Assembly (NCBI GenBank): GCA_016787895.1
Contig: JAEUTN010000020.1
Span: 62,001-126,000 of the forward strand
Origin: Bacteroidia bacterium
Lineage (GTDB): Bacteria; Bacteroidota; Bacteroidia; B-17B0; Aurantibacillaceae
Reading direction: 5' to 3'
DNA: 64,000 nt
Position numbers and translations under genes: made by a program. The notes below the pieces were generated by a model, which worked only from the letters and a program-made list of their open reading frames with translations, did no database searches and was not told the origin of the DNA. Position 1 is the first letter of the stretch. The number at the start of each line of letters is the position of its first letter. Positions 7,861-15,815 of this stretch are shown piece after piece.

Positions 7861-10842
7861 TTATTGGCGTTCCATGGAAAGGGGCTTCAGGTGCCTGTTT
7901 TCGTCGTCACGGTTCATTTGCGGAAGGTGGTACAGGTGGCTCACGTCAATGGAGATAAAGTCGTACTCACTGATAACTTTACCAATGATGCGGTAACAGC
8001 CCGGTCCGTGGAAAGGATGAGCCCTGGCCGAAGGCGGGAAGTGTACGGTGTCAATCCAGTAACCTTCCTGATCAAGAAAGGTACCAAAACACATCTTTTC
8101 CCCCTTGTGAGTACCCGTGTATTTAATGCTTACCAGATATCCGACTATCTCGATGGTTTTTCCTTCCATTTTTTTAAGGTCGCGGCTAAGCAAGTTGTTT
8201 TTGATTTTGTCCTTTAAAAGACTGAAGGGCGAACAGAGGGGGAAGCCAAGCAATTCTATCTGATCAAACGCTTCATCCAGCCAGCTGTTCTCGAGTTCAG
8301 GGAGGCTGTAATGTTCGGGCTCCACATCAAACAATTCGCTTTTTTCTTCGCTTTTTTTTAAGGGATTAATCAGCATGTGCGCTTCCCAAAGCAATTCTTT
8401 TTTATTGGCATGAAGGGAGTGAAAGGCCCCCGCACGGATTAAAAGACGTATTTGTTCAAGTGAAATGGACGTACGTTTTACAAAATCGTACAAACCGGTG
8501 TAAGGGCCATGCTGTTCTCTTTCGGAAAGAAAGCGGTCAACGGTATTGTTTTCGAGTTCGGCAAGCATTTCAAAACCCAGGTAGATGGTTTTTCCCTTTA
8601 TTTCGCATTGTTTACCGCTGCTGTTGATGCAGGGTTGCACAATTCCGGCGCCGTGCATGCGGGCTTCGTGGATGTAAAGGTCCTTGCGATAAAAACCACC
8701 ACCGTTGTTAAGTGTGGCCACCATGTATTCAAGGGGATAATGAGCTTTGAGGTAAAGAGCCTGGTAACTCTCTACGGCGTAACTGGCCGAGTGGCCCTTG
8801 GAGAAGGCAAAATTGGCAAAACTTTCAATCTGGGTCCAGATGGTATTTACGGTTTGCCAGGCATGCCCTTTGGCAAGACAATTGCTGAAAAACTTATCCT
8901 TCACCCGGTGAAATTCGTTTCTCTGTTTAAATTTCCAGCTCATGCCCCGGCGCAAATAATCGGCATCGGCCAGCGAAAGCCCTGCAAATTCGTGGGCAAT
9001 GCGTATCACGTCTTCCTGATATACCATAACGCCGTAAGTTTCACGCAGCAGATTGTAGAGTTCGGGCAGGTCTTCCTCCGCTTTTTTGCGCACTTCTTCT
9101 TTTCGGTAGCGCAAAATGTATTCGTTCATCATGCCGCTTTTGGATACCCCGGGCCTTATGATGGAGCTTGCCGCTACCAAACGCAGGTAATCATCGGCCT
9201 TTAATTTTGCCAGCAGCATACGCATGGCGGGCGATTCCACATAAAAACAACCTATGCATTTGCCAACGCTGAGTAGTTTTTTGATTGCTTCGTCGTGTTT
9301 AAATTTTGTAATGTTATGAATGTCAATGTCAGTGTTTTGATTGTGCTTAATGAGTTCAACCGCGTCTTTTATTTTTCCAAGCCCCCTTTGGCTTAAAATG
9401 TCAAACTTGAATAAACCAATGTCTTCAGCTTCCAGCATACTGAATTGTGTTGTGGGGTATCCCTTTGGGGGAAGAAAAGTGGCTCCATAGCTTGTGATGG
9501 GTTCTTCAGAGATGATGATACCGCTGGCGTGTATGCTGAGGTGGCTGGGAAGGCCATGTAAAAGCCGGCTGTAGTGCAAAACCAGTTTGCCCATTTGGTC
9601 AGCTTGTTTGTAATCGGTTTTTTGGAGTTTATCTATTTCGGCTGGGGGCAATCCAAATACCTTGCCCAACTCACGGATCACCGCGTCGTGTTTAAATGTG
9701 GGGTAAGTGGCTAACAGGGCGGTGTGTTCAGTGCCAAATCGTTCAAAGATGTAACGCGTGATGTCGTCGCGATCGGTCCATGAAAAATCAATGTCAAAAT
9801 CCGGCGCATTGCTGCGGTGTTCGTTGATAAAACGTTCAAAGTACAAATCCAGATCTATGGGATCAACATCTGTTATTTTCAGGAGGTAGGCCACCATGCT
9901 GTTGGCGCCACTTCCCCGGCCAACGTAAAAATACCCTTTGCTTTGGGCGTATTGAGTGATGTCCCAATTAATAAGGTAATACGAAGCAAAACGTTTTTCC
10001 TGTATGATTTTCAGTTCCTTTTCAATGCGTTGCAGGATGTTTTCTCCCGCATCAGGATAACGGTAAGGCAAACCTTTCATGCATAAGGTTCTCAGCAGAG
10101 CCATGTCTTCATCAAAACTATCGGTGTAGTGTTTTCTGTTTTTGTTGCTGAGTTTTCCAAATTCAAATTCAACCGAACAGTTGCTGAGCAGGGTTTCGGT
10201 GTTTTTAATGATGGCGGGACAGGAGGAGAAAGCCCCGTAGAGCTCTTTTTTATTTGGATAGATGTGTTGTTTGGAGCCCTGTTCGTTAGCCTGCAGTTTA
10301 CTGAGCAGGGTGTTGGTGTCAATCGCTCTCAGCAGACGGTGGGCGTTATAATGCCGTTTGGTAATGAAGCTGGCGGTTTGCAACACCACCATTTTTTGTT
10401 CGAGGTGTTTAAACGGCGAAAAGGCAAGCTGGGATAGCTCTTTTGCTGAGATGCCGATGTACTCGTATTCTTTCAGCGCTTGCCCTGCGTACACTGAAAA
10501 GGGATAGACTATATAACAGTGTTGAAACGGAGGAGCCTGGGCTGCAAACGCTTTTTTTTGATGAAGGTGTTGGCTGAGGTGTTCGTTCAATTCTCTGAAC
10601 CCCGCGTTGTTTTTGGCTATGCCCACGTACTGTTGTTTTACACCGTTTCTGAAATCAATACCGGGAATGGGATGTGGTGGTTTTCCGGCGCTCAGGCGCA
10701 AGGCTTCTAAAATGGCTGAGGTGGTGTTGATATCAGAGAGCACAAAAGAGGAATAGCCCCTGAGTTCAACGGCTTCCATAACCTGCTCGATGGAGAGGGT
10801 ACCGTAACAAAAACTGAAATAACTATGGCAGTTGAGGAGCAT
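7861..10842 (-). CDS. dnaE: DnaE2/ImuC-like DNA polymerase III alpha subunit
   Basis: 993-residue C-family polymerase. Seen: N-terminal PHP region (residues 1-80), catalytic P-D-F-D-I-D-F-S-W at about residues 345-353, finger domain, helix-hairpin-helix part and a C-terminal OB-like stretch (E-I-V-G-Y-L-V-S-I-K-Y-T). It is much shorter than the replicative DnaE of this phylum (about 1,450 residues), and the PHP metal site looks broken: L-S-D-I-N stands where active PHP domains have T-D-H. Size, PHP decay and a nearby dinB point to the error-prone translesion copy rather than the replicase. A direct search against both subfamilies would settle it. Confidence 0.85.
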   Translation of the reverse strand: MLLNCHSYFSFCYGTLSIEQVMEAVELRGYSSFVLSDINTTSAILEALRLSAGKPPHPIPGIDFRNGVKQQYVGIAKNNAGFRELNEHLSQHLHQKKAFAAQAPPFQHCYIVYPFSVYAGQALKEYEYIGISAKELSQLAFSPFKHLEQKMVVLQTASFITKRHYNAHRLLRAIDTNTLLSKLQANEQGSKQHIYPNKKELYGAFSSCPAIIKNTETLLSNCSVEFEFGKLSNKNRKHYTDSFDEDMALLRTLCMKGLPYRYPDAGENILQRIEKELKIIQEKRFASYYLINWDITQYAQSKGYFYVGRGSGANSMVAYLLKITDVDPIDLDLYFERFINEHRSNAPDFDIDFSWTDRDDITRYIFERFGTEHTALLATYPTFKHDAVIRELGKVFGLPPAEIDKLQKTDYKQADQMGKLVLHYSRLLHGLPSHLSIHASGIIISEEPITSYGATFLPPKGYPTTQFSMLEAEDIGLFKFDILSQRGLGKIKDAVELIKHNQNTDIDIHNITKFKHDEAIKKLLSVGKCIGCFYVESPAMRMLLAKLKADDYLRLVAASSIIRPGVSKSGMMNEYILRYRKEEVRKKAEEDLPELYNLLRETYGVMVYQEDVIRIAHEFAGLSLADADYLRRGMSWKFKQRNEFHRVKDKFFSNCLAKGHAWQTVNTIWTQIESFANFAFSKGHSASYAVESYQALYLKAHYPLEYMVATLNNGGGFYRKDLYIHEARMHGAGIVQPCINSSGKQCEIKGKTIYLGFEMLAELENNTVDRFLSEREQHGPYTGLYDFVKRTSISLEQIRLLIRAGAFHSLHANKKELLWEAHMLINPLKKSEEKSELFDVEPEHYSLPELENSWLDEAFDQIELLGFPLCSPFSLLKDKIKNNLLSRDLKKMEGKTIEIVGYLVSIKYTGTHKGEKMCFGTFLDQEGYWIDTVHFPPSARAHPFHGPGCYRIIGKVISEYDFISIDVSHLYHLPQMNRDDENRHLKPLSMERQ

Positions 10843-10862
10843 TAGAATATTTTAATATCTCA

Positions 10863-11038
10863 GTGCTCCTTATGAGCGCAGTGTTTGTGCAGGAGGGAAT
10901 GCTGAAATTCAAACACGGGCTATTGTACAGAGGTCTGTAACTTTTGATAGCTGTTGTATTCGAAAGGCTGGTGCTCCGTAGGAGCACACTGTCTGTCAGA
11001 AAGGGGATAAGGCAACACAAGCTCCGTAGGAGCGACCT
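10863..11038. repeat. REP-like palindromes between dnaE and the transposase
   Basis: Three copies of a GCTCC-N3-GGAGC type palindrome: a degenerate one at 10863-10879, a 17-bp perfect one at 10971-10987 (GTGCTCCGTAGGAGCAC), and a 13-bp one at 11021-11033 followed by GACCT. The last one abuts the stop codon of the transposase gene. Such palindromes are the substrates of REP-associated transposases. Confidence 0.8.
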
Positions 11039-11498
11039 AAAGGACCCACTCAAACAAGTATTTTTCATCGTATTCAATTTCAAACTCCTTCAAAAACTCA
11101 AGGTACTCGTCCTTAAATGACTTTTTACTGTGGTGCTCTTCCTGATTCTGTATATACCTGGCAACATTTTGTACCTGGCTTTTTGAGTAGGAGAAAGCAC
11201 CGTAACCTTCCTGCCAGGTAAATTTTCCGAATACCCATTTTTTTTCGTTAATAAAACCGGAAGAGGCGGCTTTTATGTCTCTTGCCAAATCGGAGATGGA
11301 TTGATTGGGTTTAAGTCCAATCAACACGTGGGTGTGATCTGGCATACAAAAAATACTCAGCAGCTTGTGCCCTCTGTTCTGCACAATTCCGGTAATGTAT
11401 CTGTGCAATTCCTCTCTGTTATTTTTTGAGATAAGGTTTTGACGGCCCCTCACCACAAAAACAATTTGGATATAAAGTTGTGTATAAGTGTTCGGCAT
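11037..11498 (-). CDS. REP-associated tyrosine transposase (Y1/IS200-like)
   Basis: 153-residue single-domain HUH transposase. The start M-P-N-T-Y-T-Q-L-Y-I-Q-I-V-F is typical of the family. The HUH motif appears as M-P-D-H-T-H-V-L-I near residue 70, and the likely catalytic tyrosine lies in the segment G-Y-G-A-F-S-Y-S-K-S-Q near residue 107. This group nicks REP hairpins and is usually domesticated rather than part of an insertion sequence. Here it sits between dinB and dnaE with REP-like palindromes in opposite orientation on both sides, so gene and palindromes probably arrived as one unit. Reading frame intact. Confidence 0.92.
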   Translation of the reverse strand: MPNTYTQLYIQIVFVVRGRQNLISKNNREELHRYITGIVQNRGHKLLSIFCMPDHTHVLIGLKPNQSISDLARDIKAASSGFINEKKWVFGKFTWQEGYGAFSYSKSQVQNVARYIQNQEEHHSKKSFKDEYLEFLKEFEIEYDEKYLFEWVL

Positions 11499-11504
11499 AC
11501 AAAC

Positions 11505-11522
11505 AGGTCGTCCCTACGGGAC
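11505..11522. repeat. REP-like palindrome overlapping the dinB stop
   Basis: GTCCC-TAC-GGGAC at 11510-11522 preceded by AGGTC (11505-11509). Read on the minus strand it is GTCCCGTAGGGAC-GACCT, so GACCT faces the transposase gene as it does at 11034-11038. The TAG in its centre (11514-11516) is the dinB stop codon. Confidence 0.82.
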
Positions 11523-12710
11523 TGGTTTTTTCTTTATCCCATTAAACAAGTTCGTGTCTCTTTTGTCCAGATTTAATCCTGCGGCGCGCATCACGGCTTC
11601 TTCCCCAAAACGCCGTTTCATTTTATCCATAGCGGCGTACAGCTGTACCTGCTCCACCCGGTCTTCAAACAAATTGAATTGGTAGGTGCCTTGTATCAGG
11701 TGGCTGAACCGTATCCCAATCAAACGGATGAGCATGCGTTTTTGAAACAGTTTATCAAACAACTCTTTTACTTTTTCAATAAGCAAACTGTCGAGGGCCG
11801 TGTACGGAATACGACACTGCATGGTAAAGGTGTTAAAGTCGGAGTACCTTATTTTTACTGTTACGCAGGAGGTGAGTTTTTCTTCTTCCCGCAGTTGATA
11901 GCCCAGTTTTTCCGTCATGCTCACCAACACGCGTTTCAAATGCCCCACATCAATGGTGTCGTTTTCAAAGGTGCATTCTGTTGAAATGGATTTGCGTTCA
12001 TTGTAGGGCTCCACCGGCGAGTGGTCGATGCCCTGGGCTTTTTTCCATATCAGTATGCCGTTTTCTCCCAGTACCTGATGCATCACTTTCATCGGCATGT
12101 CCTGCAGGGTTTTTATTTTTTCTATGCCCATGTTGCGCAGCAGCTGATAGGTTTTGTCGCCCACCATGGGAATTTTACGAATGGACAGGGGAGCCAGAAA
12201 ATGTTTTTCGGTACCAAAACCAATTTCCATTTGTCCGTTGGGTTTGGCCTCTCCGGTGCCTACTTTAGAAACGGTTTTGTTTTCCGACAAAGCAAAGGAA
12301 ATGGGGAGCCGGGTTTCTTTAATGATTTTTTGCCGGATTTCGGTGGCCAGTTTGTAGCAGCCAAAAAAACGGTCCATGCCCGTAAGGTCCACATAAAACT
12401 CATCAATAGAGGCCTTTTCGTAAAGCGGCACATTTTCCTTGATGATATCGCTTACCTGATTCGAAAATTGGCTGTATTGATCGTGGTCGCCCCGCACAAT
12501 AATGGCATCAGGACACAATTGCCGGGCCAAACGCATGGGCATGGCGGAGTGGATGCCAAAGGCCCTGGCTTCGTAACTGCAGGAGGCCACCACGCCGCGG
12601 TCGCTGCTGCCGCCTACCAAAACCGGTTTGCCAATGAGTTTGGGATTAATGAGGCGTTCTACCGACACAAAAAAACTGTCCAAATCCATATGCATCACTT
12701 GCCGGTTCAT
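11514..12710 (-). CDS. dinB: DNA polymerase IV, Y-family translesion polymerase
   Basis: 398-residue Y-family polymerase that bypasses damaged template bases with low fidelity. Seen: M-D-L-D-S-F-F-V-S-V-E at residues 8-18 (first catalytic Asp), Y-E-A-R-A-F-G-I finger segment, S-I-D-E-F-Y-V-D-L-T near residue 103 (second catalytic acids), two helix-hairpin-helix stretches, and a C-terminal little-finger domain. No canonical beta-clamp peptide was identified with certainty, but Q-F-N-L-F near residue 345 is a good candidate. The last residues K-K-P-V-P and the stop codon come from a REP-like palindrome. First gene of the minus-strand group dinB-transposase-dnaE-leuS. Confidence 0.95.
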   Translation of the reverse strand: MNRQVMHMDLDSFFVSVERLINPKLIGKPVLVGGSSDRGVVASCSYEARAFGIHSAMPMRLARQLCPDAIIVRGDHDQYSQFSNQVSDIIKENVPLYEKASIDEFYVDLTGMDRFFGCYKLATEIRQKIIKETRLPISFALSENKTVSKVGTGEAKPNGQMEIGFGTEKHFLAPLSIRKIPMVGDKTYQLLRNMGIEKIKTLQDMPMKVMHQVLGENGILIWKKAQGIDHSPVEPYNERKSISTECTFENDTIDVGHLKRVLVSMTEKLGYQLREEEKLTSCVTVKIRYSDFNTFTMQCRIPYTALDSLLIEKVKELFDKLFQKRMLIRLIGIRFSHLIQGTYQFNLFEDRVEQVQLYAAMDKMKRRFGEEAVMRAAGLNLDKRDTNLFNGIKKKPVP

Positions 12711-12755
12711 CGCTTTTTGGCCTCAGCGGGGGACGGGGAGATTCCCTCGCCCCAT

Positions 12756-12787
12756 CGGTTGACAATACAGAAGTAGTTTGTCGACCG
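12756..12787. promoter_or_regulatory. Inverted repeat upstream of dinB, candidate operator
   Basis: CGGTTGACAA (12756-12765) and TTGTCGACCG (12778-12787) form 10-bp arms with one mismatch around a 12-bp spacer, 46 bases upstream of the dinB start. Position and symmetry fit a dimeric repressor site, for example of a LexA-like regulator, but no regulator is known here and a hairpin of the neighbouring repeat block is also possible. Confidence 0.42.
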
Positions 12788-12870
12788 GTGCTAAGGGATG
12801 ACTAAGGTACTATGCAATGTAGGAAAACCTTGCTACAAAATGTAGCTAAGTGTTTAGTGGCGGTAGTGGC

Positions 12871-13080
12871 TAATTTGGGCGCATAGCGAGTTTCGGCCGG
12901 TACAATTACCTCTCATGCCTCACTCGCTACCGGGCCCTTCGCTTTAGCTTTTTACCCGCACCCAACAAGCCCTGAACGCTGCGGGGTCTGCTCCCTTACT
13001 CGCAGCCTCCTCGCCCAAGGGCTTGTAGGGTCCGGCTCAAAAGGCTGCCGCGTCGGTCCCTTGCGCAACAGGTAACGCAA
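12871..13080. other. GC-rich non-coding block with nested inverted repeats
   Basis: The 423 bases between dinB and the next gene hold no credible reading frame. Within them, 12871-13080 is GC-rich and highly structured: TAGCGAGT/ACTCGCTA (12884-12891 with 12922-12929), an outer stem ACAAGCCCT/AGGGCTTGT (12965-12973 with 13018-13026), and inside it GCTGCG/CGCAGC (12978-12983 with 13001-13006) plus GGG/CCC. Base composition differs from the flanks. It resembles a dispersed structured repeat of the kind found between Bacteroidota genes; an RNA gene cannot be excluded. Confidence 0.5.
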
Positions 13081-13082
13081 AC

Positions 13083-13114
13083 AAAAAAGCACCCCCATTC
13101 CTGAAGGTGCTTTT
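13083..13114 (-). terminator. Terminator after the 818-residue T9SS protein gene
   Basis: Perfect 9-bp stem (13085-13093 with 13106-13114, AAAAGCACC/GGTGCTTTT). Read on the minus strand it is followed by a T run, 20 bases behind the stop of the 13134-15590 gene. Confidence 0.85.
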
Positions 13115-13133
13115 AAAACAGCGGATTAAAAGA

Positions 13134-15590
13134 CTAGCGCTTTTCTATAACCAATTTTTTATGCACACTTATTCCTGCACTTTCAAATTTGATAAAATAC
13201 GCACCTTGCCCAAGCGAGGATACATCAAGGGTTTTTATGCCAACAAATTCTCCTTTTAATACTTCTCTGCCCAAAACGTCAACAATGCTGTAGGCCACAC
13301 TAAAACCACTTGTGTTTTGCAAGCTTACCTGGTTCGATGCGGGATTTGGATAAACCGAGAGGTTCCGGAGAAGTCCGCCTGATTCTTTAACGCCAACATC
13401 GATGGCCACAACGGCACTGGCGGTACCAGTAGTAAGGGCTGAACTTGTGCCTGAACTGTTGATTTTTACACCGTTGTTTGCCGACAGGTTCAATAAAGCA
13501 TTGTTAGGAGCAGTAGCACTAAGCTTAAACCACAGTTCGCCAATCTTGCCATTGCCATTGCTATTATTGCCATCCACACGCACCGAAGCAGCGTGGATTA
13601 AGCCACTTGTTAAATTGTTTTTTCTGAATTCAACATTTTGATTGTTTGCATTTAAAAACGAAGGGGTGTAAAGGAGATAAGCTGAATTATTATCCAACAG
13701 GGTTTGGTCAATGCCTAAATCAAACGCAATGCCATACAACTGGCTAATGGGCGCAGAAGCACTTCCGAGCAAAATGTCGGCTTTGTTCCACTGTCCGGCG
13801 TAAACTGTGGCCGGCAAGGTTAAAGTAATGTCAGGATTAACAGCGTTGTTTTCAGATGCTTTAAAGGCATGGGTTAATGAAAAATTATTGAATATGGCTA
13901 CCGTATCGGCATTGTTAATGGTACCGTTGCCATTACAATCGGCATGGTTTCGGTTCCATCCAGTACTTATGGTGCCGGTCCAATTATTAGCAAATTGCGA
14001 AGCCCAGGCATTGCTGGTGCTTGTGCGGGCAGGCCCGGTGGCATTAAAAGCCAGGCCAATCTCAAACACGTCGGTATTGCTCACCACCCCGTCGCGGTTG
14101 GCATCTCCCGGCCATACATTGGAACAGGTGTGTGTCAGTAACCATGGAGAAACCGTTGCAGTACCCAAACAACCGTTAGCAAAAAGCCCGGTAACGGTTT
14201 GGGTGAGGTTGGTGTAATTGGCTAAAGTGCCGGCTATCATTGAATACGTTGGACTTGTGGAACCACCACTCCAAGAATAAGACAAGGCTCCGCTGGCAGT
14301 ATAAGTGAGCGTAGAACCCTCGCATACAAAACTGCCATTAGCTGAAGAAGCGCTAATGGTTATCGGTGGCAGAACAGCAACTGAAACACATGAAACTGCC
14401 ATGCCAACACATCCGTTAGGGCCGCTTCCGATTACTGAATAACAGGTGCTTGTTAATGGCGAAACGATAATTGGGTTCAACATGCTGCCAACATTCCAGG
14501 TATAACTGGTGGCACCCGAAGCCATAAGACTAACTGTTCCACCAGGACATATCGTATTTGTTGGACCTACGGTAATTGCAGGGACCGGATTTACAATGAT
14601 ACAAATTGCAGCAGAAGCGTTGCAACCTGGTCCCGAAGAGCCTGTGACGGTGTAGCAGGTACTTACAGTTGGTGTAACAACAATGTTAGCACCAGTTTGT
14701 GAGCCCGGGAACCAGGTGTAAGTGGCGGCTCCCGCCGCAGATAAGTTTGCAGAACTGCCTGCGCAAACTACCGTTGTATTGGCGACCGCTAAAACGTTTA
14801 AGCTAGGGGCTACGGTAATGCAATGCACACTGGCAGTGGTACAGCCGTTTGGATTAGCAGCTACTACTGTGTAACAAGTGCTCACCGAAGGGCTCACTAT
14901 AATTGAATTGCCTGTTAAATTACCGGGTTGCCAGGTATAGCTGGCGGCGCCTGCTGCTACCAAAGTGGCTACTCCCCCGGTGCAAAGGTTGTTTGGACCT
15001 GAGATAACCAAAGTTTGGGATGGTAAAATACTTACACAACTAGTGCTCATGCTGTTGCAAGCTCCGACATTAGAAGCCACTAAAGTGTAACAGGTGTTAG
15101 AAACCGGAGTTACGACAATTGAAGGGCCGGTAATACTGCCTGGAAACCAAGTATAAGTCGTTCCGCCTATGCCGGTAAGTGTAACCGAACTGCCGCTACA
15201 CAAAGTCGAATTAGCTGCAGTACTAATTATAGTAGGAGTGTTGGCAGTATTACAGGAAACAAAAACCGTATTTGATACCTGGCCAACTTGTATGCTGCCA
15301 GTCGTAAAAGCAAAACAAGCAACGGTATATATGCCACAGGCAGTGAACGTAATAGAAACAGCAGAACCATTTGGCGCTGCGTTGGCGACTATGGCCTGAG
15401 ACAAACCTGGCGCTGCCACTACCCAAGTGTAAGTAGAAGCGAGAGGAGCTGTAGCGGTAACCACTGCAATTGCATTGGAATTCAGACACAAATTCTGAGG
15501 CGTGACACTAAAATTAAAAGCTTGAGCAGTAATTCGATTGCTAAATAAAAGCAAAGCTATAAAAGTCAGAAGGAGGAATTGTTTTTTCAT
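13134..15590 (-). CDS. Secreted repeat protein with dockerin-like domain and T9SS type A signal
   Basis: 818-residue exported protein. A signal peptide (about residues 1-22, ending T-A-Q-A) is followed by an N-terminal Ig-like part and about six modules of 70-75 residues, each with the pattern T-Y-T-W-x-P-G-S, I-V-V-T-P, C-Y-T-V and a conserved Cys pair. After them come two EF-hand-like stretches, G-D-A-N-R-D-G-V-V-S and A-D-C-N-G-N-G-T-I-N, which look like a dockerin type I repeat, then a cohesin-like beta region. The C-terminus is a T9SS type A sorting domain (V-Y-P-N-P-A-S-N-Q-V, ending L-V-I-E-K-R). Likely anchored or released at the cell surface; ligand unknown. Monocistronic, with its own terminator. 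Confidence 0.88.
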   Translation of the reverse strand: MKKQFLLLTFIALLLFSNRITAQAFNFSVTPQNLCLNSNAIAVVTATAPLASTYTWVVAAPGLSQAIVANAAPNGSAVSITFTACGIYTVACFAFTTGSIQVGQVSNTVFVSCNTANTPTIISTAANSTLCSGSSVTLTGIGGTTYTWFPGSITGPSIVVTPVSNTCYTLVASNVGACNSMSTSCVSILPSQTLVISGPNNLCTGGVATLVAAGAASYTWQPGNLTGNSIIVSPSVSTCYTVVAANPNGCTTASVHCITVAPSLNVLAVANTTVVCAGSSANLSAAGAATYTWFPGSQTGANIVVTPTVSTCYTVTGSSGPGCNASAAICIIVNPVPAITVGPTNTICPGGTVSLMASGATSYTWNVGSMLNPIIVSPLTSTCYSVIGSGPNGCVGMAVSCVSVAVLPPITISASSANGSFVCEGSTLTYTASGALSYSWSGGSTSPTYSMIAGTLANYTNLTQTVTGLFANGCLGTATVSPWLLTHTCSNVWPGDANRDGVVSNTDVFEIGLAFNATGPARTSTSNAWASQFANNWTGTISTGWNRNHADCNGNGTINNADTVAIFNNFSLTHAFKASENNAVNPDITLTLPATVYAGQWNKADILLGSASAPISQLYGIAFDLGIDQTLLDNNSAYLLYTPSFLNANNQNVEFRKNNLTSGLIHAASVRVDGNNSNGNGKIGELWFKLSATAPNNALLNLSANNGVKINSSGTSSALTTGTASAVVAIDVGVKESGGLLRNLSVYPNPASNQVSLQNTSGFSVAYSIVDVLGREVLKGEFVGIKTLDVSSLGQGAYFIKFESAGISVHKKLVIEKR

Positions 15591-15815
15591 TGTTTTGGTT
15601 TTAAAAGAAAGGTAAAAACGGATGAAGCATCAGTAAAAAAAGTAAGCCCTTAAACCATACCATAAACAGTTCAAATGGGTTGGGTAAAAGCTAAAAGAAC
15701 TTCATTTAGAGTAAAATTAAGGCATTTGGCTCCAAAAAACACTACCACTTATATGTTCAAATAATAGTTCCACTCATTAAAAATGCAGTTTAACGTGCTG
15801 GAAGCCAAAAGTCTC

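Noticed and set aside
8509..9204. 231-codon open frame antisense to dnaE
   Set aside because: Lies wholly inside dnaE on the opposite strand and shows no domain or signal.
12021..12776. 251-codon open frame on the plus strand
   Set aside because: It is antisense to dinB, which has clear catalytic motifs; the translated product has no recognisable features.
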